The notes: a model not told the origin generated them from the sequence alone. DNA of 64,000 nucleotides from Streptomyces parvus (GCF_032121415.1 NZ_CP135079.1:4402001-4466000), one strand, 5' to 3'; positions 1 through 8,548 are shown, numbered from the stretch's first letter. A program made the numbers and translations.

Positions 1-227
1 ATGAGTGGTCCAAGGACGTCATCACCGAACAGGAGAACATCGCGCGCGAGGGCGTCAGCAAGGAGACGGCGGGAGGCATAGCCGGGACGAACAACCTCAT
101 CGACTCCTGGGCCGACACCCGCGAGGCCAAGGGTACCGACGCCGCTGAGAACGCCAAGGGCGAGGCGAAGCAGAGTTACATCACCGGCCGTGAAGAAGCG
201 TATTCGGCCCTGCGAACCAGGAAGTGA
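1..227 (+). CDS. C-terminal end of an unidentified protein (5' truncated by the window edge)
   Basis: The open frame enters at base 3 and stops at TGA 225-227, giving about 74 residues rich in Glu, Lys, Ala and Asn. The visible part is hydrophilic and looks helical, with no membrane segment and no motif I recognise. The following gene starts 4 nt after this stop, so the two are probably co-transcribed. It may be the C-terminus of a longer exported or cytoplasmic protein; family and function cannot be assigned from this fragment. Confidence 0.6.
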   Translation, partial: EWSKDVITEQENIAREGVSKETAGGIAGTNNLIDSWADTREAKGTDAAENAKGEAKQSYITGREEAYSALRTRK

Positions 228-231
228 GCAC

Positions 232-1296
232 GTGAGTACAGCAGAGAGCCGTACGAGGCCGTCGTGGAGGGTCTGGGGGGCCGTCGCCGTGCTGGTCGTG
301 GCGTTCGCGGGGCTGCTGCACGCCTGGCGCAACACCAACGTGCTGACGGAGGACCAGCTCTGCGGGGGGCTGGTTTCGACGGAGAAGGCGGACGCGGTTC
401 TGCCGGGGTCCGGGCGTCTGGACGCCGAAGGGGACGGTCTGGACGACGGCGACCTGACGGATACGAGGTGCAGGGTCGAGAAGTCCTCCGTCGTCCTCGG
501 TTCCGGCGGGAGCGGGCTGACCGTTCGGCTCTGGGGGGTACGGGGCTACGATCCCCTGACGTTCGAGGGGGAGCCCTATCCGACGGGCGCCTCGTTCTTC
601 ACGGGCAAGGTCACCGGCGGGGTCGACGCGTACAAGGCGTGGGCCATGCTTCCCGAGAAGTGCTGGACCGACCGGCCGGTGGTCGCCGAGTTCAGCCTCA
701 CCGAACCGGCTGCCGACCGTACCGCCTTCGCCGCCCTCGCCACCGACACCGTACGGACCGTCGCGGCCAGGACCGGGTGCGGTGACCTTCCCGAGCAGCC
801 CGGAACGCTCGTGTCTCCTCGCTCCGATGCCGCCCGCCCGGTCACCGAAGGACAGGTGTGCGGCCTGGACGGCCTGACCGTGCGAGGCCAGGTGCCGACA
901 GGCGCGAAGGTCCTCGACGAGGGGCAGAAGGCCCCCGCCGGCCTGTGGACCTGCAAGCTGACCCTGGACGACGAGACGCGCGGCCCCGTCCGTGCGGACG
1001 GCTTCATGAAGTACACGGCCTCCCGGGACCCGCTGCTCATCGCCGCCATGCGGAAGTTCCCGGGCACGGCCAAGGGCACGGCGCCGGACGGCCGGGAAGC
1101 GGAGAACGTCGACAGGGGCGCTGGAATCATCCTGCCCTGCGCGGAGGGCGGCCCCCTCTACCTGGCGGTGGCTTCGGGGCAGCAGTACCTGGAGGCGGGC
1201 AAGCGTCACCCGGACCTGCCGTCCAGGGACGCCTACGTCGAGCCCTTCATGGAGGCTGCCGCCAAGACCTTCGGCTGCGCGGCCCCCACCGGCTGA
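232..1296 (+). CDS. Membrane-anchored exported protein, function unknown
   Basis: 354 residues from GTG 232, which lies 4 nt after the preceding stop; the frame also contains an earlier GTG at 190 that would overlap the upstream gene. A basic N-terminus is followed by one hydrophobic segment at about residues 14-32, then a long extracytoplasmic region with several cysteines (for example in DQLCGG, TRCRVE, EKCWTD, TWTCKL-like contexts), suggesting disulfides and two similar halves. This is the usual look of Streptomyces single-pass 'membrane proteins' of unknown role. It probably forms an operon with the partial gene before it. No catalytic motif is visible. Confidence 0.75.
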   Translation: MSTAESRTRPSWRVWGAVAVLVVAFAGLLHAWRNTNVLTEDQLCGGLVSTEKADAVLPGSGRLDAEGDGLDDGDLTDTRCRVEKSSVVLGSGGSGLTVRLWGVRGYDPLTFEGEPYPTGASFFTGKVTGGVDAYKAWAMLPEKCWTDRPVVAEFSLTEPAADRTAFAALATDTVRTVAARTGCGDLPEQPGTLVSPRSDAARPVTEGQVCGLDGLTVRGQVPTGAKVLDEGQKAPAGLWTCKLTLDDETRGPVRADGFMKYTASRDPLLIAAMRKFPGTAKGTAPDGREAENVDRGAGIILPCAEGGPLYLAVASGQQYLEAGKRHPDLPSRDAYVEPFMEAAAKTFGCAAPTG

Positions 1297-1304
1297 GCGC
1301 GAGC

Positions 1305-1338
1305 GGGGCGCCCGTCCCTACTCCGGGACCGGCGCCCC
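1305..1338. terminator. Bidirectional hairpin between convergent genes
   Basis: Arms GGGGCGCC-C-GTCCC (1305-1318) and GGGAC-C-GGCGCCCC (1325-1338) pair with one internal mismatch around a 6-nt loop. It lies just past the stop of the 232-1296 gene and covers the stop codon of the opposing kinase gene. Confidence 0.6.
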
Positions 1339-1962
1339 CACGCTCGCCCGTCGGCACCGCCCCGCCGCCGCCGCGGCGAACCGCCCCAGCGCCTCCTCCT
1401 TGCCGCACGGATACGCCCCCAGCGCCGTCTGCCGGGCCACGATGCGCCGCTCGGCCCGCATCAGCCGCCAGCCGCGCCGCAGCAGGAACGGCACCGACTT
1501 GCGGCCCTCGCGCAGGTCCCGTACCAGCCGGCGGCGGAACGTCGTGGACGGGCGGCCGCGCAGGCAGAGCGCGTCCGCGAGCAGGCCCAGCTCCTGGCAC
1601 CGCTCCACGATGTCCGCCGCGAAGATGCCCTCCGCCACGAACAGCGGTGACCGCTCGATGTGGAAGGTCTCGTGGCCCGTACGCGAGCTGGTGGCGATGT
1701 CGTACACAGGAACGTCCGTACGACCGGTCCGGCACAGCCCGGCGATGGCGGCCACCGCCGCGTCCGCGTCCCAGGACCCGGCGGAGTCCCAGTCGATGTC
1801 CGTGGAGCCGGGGACCCGGGGCAGCGTCGGGTCGTCGTACTCCTTGTAGAAGTCGTCGAGGCGCAGCACCGGAAGGCCGGTGCGGGCGGCGAGGACGGAC
1901 TTGCCGGAGCCGGAGGGGCCCGCGAGCAGCACGACGCGGGTCGGGATCGGTTGGGAACTCAC
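1318..1962 (-). CDS. Uridine kinase-like P-loop NTPase
   Basis: 214 residues from GTG 1962. The Walker A motif GPSGSGKS lies near the N-terminus, followed by LDDFYKEYDDPTLP, which resembles the substrate-binding DDFYK region of uridine/cytidine kinases, and by a FVAEGIFAADIV segment typical of that fold. It probably phosphorylates a nucleoside or similar small molecule in the cytoplasm, which would fit the nucleoside-catabolism genes 1 kb away, though linkage is not proof. The GTG has no clear ribosome-binding site. The frame extends to ATG 2028 / GTG 2031, preceded by GAGGT, so the start could be about 22 residues earlier. Function is inferred from motifs only. Confidence 0.75.
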   Translation of the reverse strand: MSSQPIPTRVVLLAGPSGSGKSVLAARTGLPVLRLDDFYKEYDDPTLPRVPGSTDIDWDSAGSWDADAAVAAIAGLCRTGRTDVPVYDIATSSRTGHETFHIERSPLFVAEGIFAADIVERCQELGLLADALCLRGRPSTTFRRRLVRDLREGRKSVPFLLRRGWRLMRAERRIVARQTALGAYPCGKEEALGRFAAAAAGRCRRASVGAPVPE

Positions 1963-2090
1963 AGAACAGAAGTGTGCGGCATTGGCCCGCGCAGGGGACC
2001 CCTCGGGCCTCCTGTTGGTATCCAGCATCACACCTCAACTACTCTGCGCGTACGGACGATTACCCAACCAGGCTCGATCAGGTGGAAAAC

Positions 2091-2510
2091 ATGGCACTTC
2101 ATGCACGTAAGCCCGAACGTCGCGTCCTGCTGCGCGCCGGTCTGACCTTCACCGCGCTGGGGGCGGCGCTGGGGGCCGGTGCGGGCTCCGCACAGGCCGT
2201 CTCGCTGCCACCGGCGGCCGAGGTGCCCGAGCAGGGGGTCTCCGCCCTCCAGGCGGTCGGCGAGACAGCCGGGCCCGCCGTGACGAGCGCGCTCGGGACC
2301 TCGCTGGCCAGCAGCGTCGCCCCGATCACCGACCTCCAGCTGGACCCGCTGGCGGGCACCGGGGTGGACCCGCTGGACAACGCCGTGGGCACCCAGATCG
2401 CCGACTTCAAGCCGGTGACGACCGCGATCGTCACCGACCCGATCACCAGTGGCGGCGCGCTGAGCGACCTGCCCGTGGTGGGTTCGCTGACCGGGCTCGT
2501 CACCGGCTGA
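2091..2510 (+). CDS. Small secreted protein
   Basis: 139 residues from ATG 2091 with AGGTGGA 6-12 nt upstream. There is a long signal peptide with a double-Arg n-region (KPERRVLLRAG), a hydrophobic core and an AQA-like cleavage site near residue 35. The mature part is low-complexity, rich in Ala, Pro, Val, Thr and Asp, with no cysteines and no catalytic motif. Similar small Streptomyces secreted proteins are often misnamed 'ATP-binding protein'; nothing here binds ATP. The mature region is amphipathic and could be a wall or hydrophobic-surface component, but that is a guess. Confidence 0.7.
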   Translation: MALHARKPERRVLLRAGLTFTALGAALGAGAGSAQAVSLPPAAEVPEQGVSALQAVGETAGPAVTSALGTSLASSVAPITDLQLDPLAGTGVDPLDNAVGTQIADFKPVTTAIVTDPITSGGALSDLPVVGSLTGLVTG

Positions 2511-2525
2511 CACACGCGGACACGG

Positions 2526-2565
2526 CGAACGGGGCCGCCCCGGGGTGGGAGGGCGGCCCCGTTCG
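2526..2565. terminator. Bidirectional hairpin between convergent genes
   Basis: Perfect 15-bp arms (2526-2540 and 2551-2565) around a 10-nt loop, between the secreted-protein stop (2510) and the opposing aldehyde dehydrogenase-like stop (2589). Confidence 0.75.
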
Positions 2566-2588
2566 GGTACCTGCCGGGCGGTCCGTGC

Positions 2589-3506
2589 TCAGTACGAGGA
2601 GCCCGCGGCTCCCAGCGCACCCGTCGGATGCCAGACCGTCTTGGTCTCCAGGAACGCCGTCAGGCGGTGCGTGCCGGGGGACGCCGACCAGTCCGTGGAG
2701 TCGGACGCGCCGTCGGCGTCCACGGGCTGTGGGCGAAGGACGCGCTTCAGGTTGTCCGCCGCCGCGATCTCCAGCTCCTTGGCCAGGGCGGTGTCCGCGC
2801 CGGTCAGGTCGATCGCGTTGACGTCCTGGTGGGCGGCGAGCGGGGCCGCGATCTCCGCCGTGACGCCCGAAAGGATGTTGACCACACCGCCGGGCACGTC
2901 CGAGGTGGCCAGCACCTCGCCCAGCGACAGCGCGGGCAGCGGGGCGTCGGCGGAGGCGATGACGACCGCCGTGTTGCCGGTCGCGATCACCGGGGCGATC
3001 ACCGAGACCAGGCCGAGGAACGACGACTCCTGCGGCGCGAGGACCGCGACGACGCCCGTCGGCTCGGGGGTGGAGAGGTTGAAGAACGGGCCCGCGACCG
3101 GGTTGGCCCCACCCGCGATCTGGCCGATCTTGTCGGTCCAGCCCGCGTACCAGACCCAGCGGTCGATCGCCGCGTCCACCGAGGCCGCCGCCTTGGACTT
3201 CGACAGCCCCTCGGAGGCGGCCACCTCCCGGACGAACTGCTCCTTGCGGCCCTCCAGCATCTCCGCGACGCGGTAGAGGACCTGGCCCCGGTTGTACGCG
3301 GTCGCGCCCGACCAGCCGCCGAACGCCTTGCGCGCGGCCACGACCGCATCGCGAGCGTCCTTGCGGGAGGACTTCGGCGCGTTGGCGAGCCACTGGCCCT
3401 TGGAGTCCGTCACCTCGTACACCCGGCCGCTCTCGGAGCGGGGGAACTTGCCCCCGACGTACAGCTTGTAGGTCTTGAAGACGCCAAGACGGTTCTGATC
3501 AGACAT
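2589..3506 (-). CDS. Truncated aldehyde dehydrogenase-family protein lacking the catalytic cysteine
   Basis: 305 residues, against about 480 for a full-length family member. The N-terminal NAD-binding part is recognisable (YVGGKFPRSESG near the start, then the PVIATGNTAVVIASADAPL and PGGVVNILSG stretches), but the protein ends before the region that would hold the catalytic Cys and substrate channel, and the usual PWNFPL motif reads PQESSFL. It is probably a non-catalytic partner of the full-length enzyme encoded just upstream. The ATG at 3506 overlaps the upstream stop by 8 nt, so the two are translationally coupled and likely made together. It is the last gene of the deoC operon. The frame is intact with a normal stop, so this looks like a maintained short form and not a recent frameshift. 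Confidence 0.8.
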   Translation of the reverse strand: MSDQNRLGVFKTYKLYVGGKFPRSESGRVYEVTDSKGQWLANAPKSSRKDARDAVVAARKAFGGWSGATAYNRGQVLYRVAEMLEGRKEQFVREVAASEGLSKSKAAASVDAAIDRWVWYAGWTDKIGQIAGGANPVAGPFFNLSTPEPTGVVAVLAPQESSFLGLVSVIAPVIATGNTAVVIASADAPLPALSLGEVLATSDVPGGVVNILSGVTAEIAAPLAAHQDVNAIDLTGADTALAKELEIAAADNLKRVLRPQPVDADGASDSTDWSASPGTHRLTAFLETKTVWHPTGALGAAGSSY

Positions 3507-4935
3507 CGAGGTACGCCTCCAGGCCGTGGCGGCCGCCCTCGCGGCCGAAGCCCGACTCCTTGTAGCCGCCGAACGGCGACGTCGGGTCGAACTTGTTGAA
3601 CGTGTTGGCCCAGACGACGCCCGCGCGGAGCTTGTTGGCGACCGCGAGGATGCGGGAGCCCTTCTCCGTCCAGATGCCGGCCGAGAGGCCGTACTGACTG
3701 TTGTTGGCCTTGGCGACCGCCTCGTCCGGGGTGCGGAACGAGAGCACGGAGAGCACCGGGCCGAAGATCTCGTCCCGGGCGACCGTGTGCGCCTGGGTGA
3801 CGTTCGTGAAGAGCGTCGGGGCGAACCAGTAACCGGAGGAGGGCAGTTCGCAGGGGGCGCTCCAGCGCTCCGCGCCCTCCGCCTCGCCGGTCTCGACCAG
3901 GGCGGTGATCCGGGCGAGCTGCTCGGCGGAGTTGATCGCGCCGATGTCGGTGTTCTTGTCCAGCGGGTCGCCCAGGCGCAGCGTGGAGAGCCGGCGCTTC
4001 AGGGCGTCCAGCACCTCGTCCTGGACCGACTCCTGGACCAGCAGCCGGGAGCCCGCGCAGCAGACCTGCCCCTGGTTGAAGAAGATCCCGGTGACGATGC
4101 CCTCGACGGCCTGGTCGATCGGGGCGTCGTCGAACACGATGTTCGCGCCCTTGCCGCCCAGCTCCAGGGTGACCTTCTTGTCCGTGCCCGCGACGGAGCG
4201 CGCGATGGCCTTGCCGACGGCGGTCGAACCGGTGAAGGCGACCTTGTCGACGTCCGGATGCGTGACGAGCGCCTCGCCCGCGTCCCCGTAGCCGGTGAGG
4301 ATGTTGACGACGCCCTTGGGCAGCCCCGCCTGGCGGCAGATGTCCGCGAAGAACAGCGCGCTCAGCGGGGTCGTCTCGGCGGGCTTCAGCACCACCGTGT
4401 TGCCCGTGGCGAGCGCCGGGGCGATCTTCCACGCGAGCATCAGCAGCGGGAAGTTCCACGGGATGACCTGGCCGGCCACGCCCAGCGGTCGGGGGTCGGC
4501 CCCGTAGCCCGCGTGGTCCAGCTTGTCCGCCCAGCCCGCGTAGTAGAAGAAGTGCGCGGCGACCAGCGGGAGGTCCGCGTCGCGGGTCTCCTTGATCGGC
4601 TTGCCGTTGTCGAGGGTTTCGAGGACGGCCAGCTCGCGGCTGCGCTCCTGGATGATCCGGGCGATCCGGAACAGGTACTTGGCGCGTTCGGAGCCGGGCA
4701 GCGCCGACCACTTCTCGAACGCCTTGCGTGCCGCCTTCACGGCCCGGTCCACGTCCGCCGTGCCCGCCTGCGCGATCTCGGAGAGGACCTCCTCGCTGCT
4801 CGGCGAGACGGTCTTGAAGACCTTGCCGTCGGCGGCCTCGGTGAACTCGCCGTCGATGAACAGCCCGTACGACGGGGCGATGTCGACGACGGAACGGGAC
4901 TCCGGCGCCGGTGCGTACTCGAATGCGGATGCCAT
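3499..4935 (-). CDS. Aldehyde dehydrogenase, full length
   Basis: 478 residues from ATG 4935. It carries all ALDH landmarks: PWNFPLLMLAWKIAPALATG (oxyanion and NAD region), FTGSTAVGKAI (nucleotide binding), LELGGKGANIVF (general-base Glu) and GQVCCAGSR (catalytic Cys). It oxidises an aldehyde to the acid with NAD(P)+. It starts 5 nt after deoC, whose reaction releases acetaldehyde, so acetaldehyde is the most economical substrate; this is inferred from context. It is translationally coupled to the short ALDH-like gene downstream. Confidence 0.92.
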   Translation of the reverse strand: MASAFEYAPAPESRSVVDIAPSYGLFIDGEFTEAADGKVFKTVSPSSEEVLSEIAQAGTADVDRAVKAARKAFEKWSALPGSERAKYLFRIARIIQERSRELAVLETLDNGKPIKETRDADLPLVAAHFFYYAGWADKLDHAGYGADPRPLGVAGQVIPWNFPLLMLAWKIAPALATGNTVVLKPAETTPLSALFFADICRQAGLPKGVVNILTGYGDAGEALVTHPDVDKVAFTGSTAVGKAIARSVAGTDKKVTLELGGKGANIVFDDAPIDQAVEGIVTGIFFNQGQVCCAGSRLLVQESVQDEVLDALKRRLSTLRLGDPLDKNTDIGAINSAEQLARITALVETGEAEGAERWSAPCELPSSGYWFAPTLFTNVTQAHTVARDEIFGPVLSVLSFRTPDEAVAKANNSQYGLSAGIWTEKGSRILAVANKLRAGVVWANTFNKFDPTSPFGGYKESGFGREGGRHGLEAYLDV

Positions 4936-4940
4936 GGCTA

Positions 4941-5888
4941 TCAGTCCACCGTCACGTAATCGGGGCCGGAGTAACGGCCGGTGCTGAGCTTCTGGCGCTG
5001 CATCAGCAGGTCGTTGAGCAGGCTGGACGCGCCGAACCGGAACCAGTGCGGGTCCAGCCAGTCCTCGCCAGCGGTCTCGTTCACCAGGACCAGGAACTTC
5101 ACCGCGTCCTTGGTGGTGCGGATACCGCCGGCCGGCTTCACACCGATCTGCACGCCGGTGGCCGCCCGGAAGTCCCGGACCGCCTCCAGCATGAGGAGGG
5201 TGTTGGCGGGGGTGGCGTTGGTGGCCACCTTGCCGGTCGAGGTCTTGATGAAGTCCGCGCCCGCGAGCATCCCGATCCAGGAGGCCCGGCGGATGTTGTC
5301 GTACGTGGACAGCTCGCCGGTCTCGAAGATCACCTTGAGGCGGGCGGGGCCGCACTCCGCCTTCACGGCGAGGATCTCCTCGTACACCTTCAGGAACCGG
5401 CCGGAGAGGAACGCCCCCCGGTCGATCACCATGTCGATCTCGTCGGCCCCGGCCGCCACGGCGTCGCGGACGTCCGCGAGCTTGACGTCCAGCGCGGCAC
5501 GGCCCGCCGGGAAGGCGGTCGCAACGGAGGCCACCTTCACACCGGAACCTGCCAGCGCGGCGGCGGCGGTGGCCGCCATGTCGGGGTAGACGCAGACGGC
5601 CGCGGTGCGCGGGGTCGTGCGGTCGGTCGGATCGGGGTTGACGGCCTTGGCGGCGAGAGCCCGGACCTTGCCCGGGGTGTCCGCGCCTTCCAGCGTCGTC
5701 AGGTCGATCATCGAGATGGCGAGATCGATGGCGTACGCCTTGGCCGTCGTCTTGATCGAACGGGTTCCGAGGGAGGCGGCGCGCGCTTCGAGGCCGACGG
5801 CGTCGACGCCGGGCAGCCCGAACAGGAAGCGGCGCAGCGCACTGTCGGACGCCGTCGCGTCGGAGAATGCGGGAGCAGTGGTGGGCAT
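4941..5888 (-). CDS. deoC: Deoxyribose-phosphate aldolase
   Basis: 315 residues from ATG 5888 (an in-frame GTG lies 6 nt upstream). The DeoC family is recognised from AVCVYPDMA, VATAFPAGRA, DEIDMVIDRGAFLSG, DFIKTSTGK (the Schiff-base lysine segment) and VKPAGGIRT. It cleaves 2-deoxyribose-5-phosphate to glyceraldehyde-3-phosphate and acetaldehyde in the cytoplasm. It is first in an operon with two aldehyde dehydrogenase genes (5-nt gap, then 8-nt overlap). A 12-bp palindrome identical to one before the PNP gene overlaps the putative -10 box upstream, suggesting shared control by nucleoside availability. Length is somewhat above the bacterial short form, as in other actinobacterial DeoC. Confidence 0.93.
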   Translation of the reverse strand: MPTTAPAFSDATASDSALRRFLFGLPGVDAVGLEARAASLGTRSIKTTAKAYAIDLAISMIDLTTLEGADTPGKVRALAAKAVNPDPTDRTTPRTAAVCVYPDMAATAAAALAGSGVKVASVATAFPAGRAALDVKLADVRDAVAAGADEIDMVIDRGAFLSGRFLKVYEEILAVKAECGPARLKVIFETGELSTYDNIRRASWIGMLAGADFIKTSTGKVATNATPANTLLMLEAVRDFRAATGVQIGVKPAGGIRTTKDAVKFLVLVNETAGEDWLDPHWFRFGASSLLNDLLMQRQKLSTGRYSGPDYVTVD

Positions 5889-5904
5889 GGTCACCAGAGG
5901 AGCA

Positions 5905-5910
5905 TATCTA
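5905..5910 (-). promoter_or_regulatory. Putative -10 box of the deoC operon
   Basis: Read on the minus strand this is TAGATA, 17 nt before the deoC ATG. The -35 position (5928-5933, CCCTGT) is weak. The box shares three bases with the palindromic operator, in the same register as at the PNP promoter. Confidence 0.45.
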
Positions 5911-5919
5911 CGCGCGTAG
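5908..5919. promoter_or_regulatory. Palindromic operator CTACGCGCGTAG, deoC copy
   Basis: A perfect 12-bp palindrome centred on CG, overlapping the putative deoC -10. The identical 12-mer occurs at 9399-9410 before the PNP gene. A central CG is typical of LacI-family operators; the regulator itself is not identified. Confidence 0.65.
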
Positions 5920-6009
5920 CGACCTGTACAGGGGGCCGGGCGATCCGTGCGTTCCCCTCCGGGGGCGCGAGCGCGGGCGGGCGCTCCGCCGGGCCGGACG
6001 CCCATCGGG

Positions 6010-6015
6010 CAGAAT
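6010..6015 (+). promoter_or_regulatory. Putative -10 box, leaderless start of the 6023 gene
   Basis: CAGAAT lies 7 nt before ATG 6023 and there is no ribosome-binding site, as expected for an mRNA beginning at or next to its start codon. Confidence 0.4.
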
Positions 6016-6022
6016 CGGCCCC

Positions 6023-6661
6023 ATGACGAGCCCCACACCTCCCGCAGAGCCGCCCCACGCCGACCGGGCCTACCGTTCCGTGGCCGCGCTGGTCTGCGGG
6101 TCGCTGCTGCTCCTGCTGATCGCCTGGATGGGCGGGGACGCCATGGTCCGGGGCGAGGGGCGGACGCCGTGGCTCGCGGCGGCCGCGCTGCTCCTCGTGG
6201 TGCCGCTGGTCGTGGCGTTCACCCTGCGGCCCGCCGTCTTCGCGAACGACGAGCGCATCCGGGTCCGCAACCCGTTCCGGACGATCCAGCTCCCCTGGAC
6301 CGAGGTCGCCGACGTACGGGCCTCGTACTCCTCCGAGCTGCTCGCCCAGGACGGCACGAAGTACCAGCTGTGGGCGATCCCCGTCTCCCTGCGCGCCCGC
6401 AAGCGCGCGGCGCGCAGTGCGGCCCGTGCGGCGCACGACGACCCCTACGGCCGTACGTCGGTCAGCGCCGACGTCCGCGACGCCGCCGGGCGTACGGCCT
6501 CGGCCGACCAGACCGTCCGCGATCTGCGGGACATCGCCGAGCGGGCCGGTGACACGCCCCGCGAGGGTGCGGACCGGGGCTCGGTGCGCTGGGCGTACGA
6601 GGTGATCGCCCCGGCCGTCGCGGGGGCCGTCCTGCTGGTGGTGCTGGGGGCCGTGGGCTGA
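6023..6661 (+). CDS. PH-domain (YdbT/Rv-type) integral membrane protein
   Basis: 212 residues from ATG 6023. Two transmembrane helices (about residues 20-38 and 48-66) are followed by a cytoplasmic region starting VFANDERIRVRNPFRTIQLPWTEVADV, the hallmark of the actinobacterial bacterial-PH domain (formerly DUF2581-type). A third hydrophobic helix closes the protein. The Arg/Ala-rich segment at about 130-185 is probably disordered. The role is unknown; such proteins are membrane-surface modules. It is transcribed away from deoC and toward the phosphosugar mutase, and probably starts leaderlessly. Confidence 0.8.
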   Translation: MTSPTPPAEPPHADRAYRSVAALVCGSLLLLLIAWMGGDAMVRGEGRTPWLAAAALLLVVPLVVAFTLRPAVFANDERIRVRNPFRTIQLPWTEVADVRASYSSELLAQDGTKYQLWAIPVSLRARKRAARSAARAAHDDPYGRTSVSADVRDAAGRTASADQTVRDLRDIAERAGDTPREGADRGSVRWAYEVIAPAVAGAVLLVVLGAVG

Positions 6662-6686
6662 GGCGGGGTTGCGGCGGCGGCCCGCC

Positions 6687-6734
6687 GACGCAGGAGGGCC
6701 GGTACCCCACCCGGGGTACCGGCCCTCCTGCGTC
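6687..6734. terminator. Long bidirectional terminator hairpin
   Basis: A perfect 22-bp stem (6687-6708 with 6713-6734) and a 4-nt loop between the convergent PH-domain and phosphosugar mutase genes. Confidence 0.85.
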
Positions 6735-6759
6735 GCGGTGCGCTCAGCCCGCCGGCCCG

Positions 6760-8400
6760 TCAGATACCCGCGGCCGTCGCCAGGTCCCGCTTGATCCCGG
6801 CGAGCAGTTCGGTTCCCCGGGCCCGCGCGGCGGGCAGCCCGGCCGCGTCCGCCACCGGGACGACGACCTCCAGGTAGCACTTCAGCTTCGGCTCGGTGCC
6901 GCTCGGGCGGACGATCACCCGGGCCCCCTCCAGCCGGTAGCGCAGCCCGTCGGTGGGCGGCAGCCTGTCCGTGCCCCGCGACAGGTCCTCGGCCGAGGTG
7001 ACCGCGAGACCGGCCAGGGCGGTCGGGGGCTGCTCGCGAAGCCGGGCCATGGCGTCCGCGATGACCGACAGGTCCTCCACCCGCACCGAGAGCTGGTCCG
7101 TGGCGTGCAGGCCGTGGGCGAGCGCCAGATCGTCCAGCAGGTCCAGCAGCGTCCGGCCCTGCTCCTTGAGTACGGAGGCCAGCTCGGTGACGAGAAGGGC
7201 GGCGGTGATGCCGTCCTTGTCGCGGACGCCCTCGGGGTCGACGCAGTAGCCGAGCGCCTCCTCGTAGCCGTACCGCAGGCCGTCCACCCGGGCGATCCAC
7301 TTGAAGCCCGTCAGCGTCTCCTCGTAACCGAGGCCCGCCTTCCCGGCGATCCGGCCGAGCAGCGAGGACGACACGATCGACTCCGCGAACACACCGCTCG
7401 CGCCCCGCTCCACCAGGTGCGCGGCGAGCAGCGCGCCCACCTCGTCACCGCGCAGCATCCGCCAGCCGCCCTCGACGGAGGTGTCGGGCACGGCGACGGC
7501 GCAGCGGTCCGCGTCCGGGTCGTTGGCGATGATCAGGTCCGGGGCCGCCCGGCGCGCGGTGGCGAACGCGAGATCCATCGCGCCGGGCTCTTCCGGGTTG
7601 GGGAAGGCCACGGTGGGGAACGCCGGGTCGGGGTCCGCCTGTTCGGCCACCAGCACCGGGGCCGGGAAACCGGCCCGCTCGAACGCGGCGGTCAGCACGG
7701 AGGTGCCGACGCCGTGCATCGCGGTGTAGACCGTGCGCGCGGTGCGGGGGCTGCCGGCGGCCAGGACCGCGTCCGTACGGGCGAGGTACGCGCCCAGGAC
7801 CTCCTCGCCGAGCGTCTCCCAGCCGTCCTCGGGGCGTACGACGCCCGCCAGCGGGCCGACCGCGGCGATGGCGGCGGCGATCTCGCCGTCGGCGGGGGGC
7901 ACGATCTGCGAGCCGTCGCCGAGGTAGACCTTGTAGCCGTTGTCGCGCGGCGGGTTGTGGCTGGCGGTGACCTCGACGCCCGCGACGGCGCCCAGATGCC
8001 TTATGGCGTACGCCAGGACGGGGGTGGGGAGCGGGCGGGGCAGCACGGCGGCGCGGAGTCCGGCGCCGGTCATCACGGCGGCGGTGTCGCGCGCGAAGTC
8101 CGCCGACTTGTAGCGGGCGTCGTAGCCGATGACGACGAGCCCGCCCTCCTGCCCCCGGGCCTTCAGGTAGGCGGCGAGGCCCGCCGCCGCCCGGATCACC
8201 ACGGACCGGTTCATCCGCATGGGGCCGGCCCCGAGTTCGCCGCGCAGTCCGGCGGTGCCGAACTGGAGCGTGCCCGCGAAGCGGGCGGCGAGCTCCTGGG
8301 CGTCGCCGGCCTCGATCAGCGCGGCCAGCTCGCCGCGCGTCTCGGGGTCGGGGTCCTCGGCCAGCCAGGTTCTGGCCTGCGCGATGAGGTCGTGCTGCAC
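6760..8400 (-). CDS. Phospho-sugar mutase (phosphopentomutase/phosphomannomutase type)
   Basis: 546 residues with the four alpha-D-phosphohexomutase signatures in order: TASHNPPRDNGYKVY (phosphoserine loop), NDPDADRCAVAV (Mg binding), RGDEVGALLA (sugar loop) and RPSGTEPKLKCYLE (phosphate binding). It interconverts sugar 1- and 6(5)-phosphates. Its position 148 nt downstream of the PNP gene on the same strand argues for (deoxy)ribose-1-phosphate to -5-phosphate conversion, feeding DeoC. Actinobacterial members of this clade are often named phosphomannomutase; substrate cannot be settled from sequence. Confidence 0.9.
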   Translation of the reverse strand: MQHDLIAQARTWLAEDPDPETRGELAALIEAGDAQELAARFAGTLQFGTAGLRGELGAGPMRMNRSVVIRAAAGLAAYLKARGQEGGLVVIGYDARYKSADFARDTAAVMTGAGLRAAVLPRPLPTPVLAYAIRHLGAVAGVEVTASHNPPRDNGYKVYLGDGSQIVPPADGEIAAAIAAVGPLAGVVRPEDGWETLGEEVLGAYLARTDAVLAAGSPRTARTVYTAMHGVGTSVLTAAFERAGFPAPVLVAEQADPDPAFPTVAFPNPEEPGAMDLAFATARRAAPDLIIANDPDADRCAVAVPDTSVEGGWRMLRGDEVGALLAAHLVERGASGVFAESIVSSSLLGRIAGKAGLGYEETLTGFKWIARVDGLRYGYEEALGYCVDPEGVRDKDGITAALLVTELASVLKEQGRTLLDLLDDLALAHGLHATDQLSVRVEDLSVIADAMARLREQPPTALAGLAVTSAEDLSRGTDRLPPTDGLRYRLEGARVIVRPSGTEPKLKCYLEVVVPVADAAGLPAARARGTELLAGIKRDLATAAGI

Positions 8401-8467
8401 GGGGGCCGCCTTTCGGGGGTGTGCGGGTGGTGGGGCGGTGCGGGTGGGTGGGATGCCGGGGCTCCGC

Positions 8468-8501
8468 CCCGGACCCCGCTCCTCAAACGCCGGAGGGGCT
8501 G
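8468..8501. repeat. Dispersed Streptomyces intergenic repeat, copy 1
   Basis: A 34-bp element between PNP and the phosphosugar mutase, 33/34 identical to 12799-12832. It holds the inverted stretch around CTCAAACGCCGGAGGGG that I recall as a very common intergenic element in Streptomyces chromosomes. Confidence 0.65.
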
Positions 8502-8548
8502 AAACGGCCCGGTCCTCAGGCGCGGGAGGGGGTGGAGAACCAGGTTTC

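Noticed and set aside
3526..4959. A 477-codon plus-strand open frame across the aldehyde dehydrogenase
   Set aside because: No recognisable domain or ribosome-binding site; it mirrors the coding strand.
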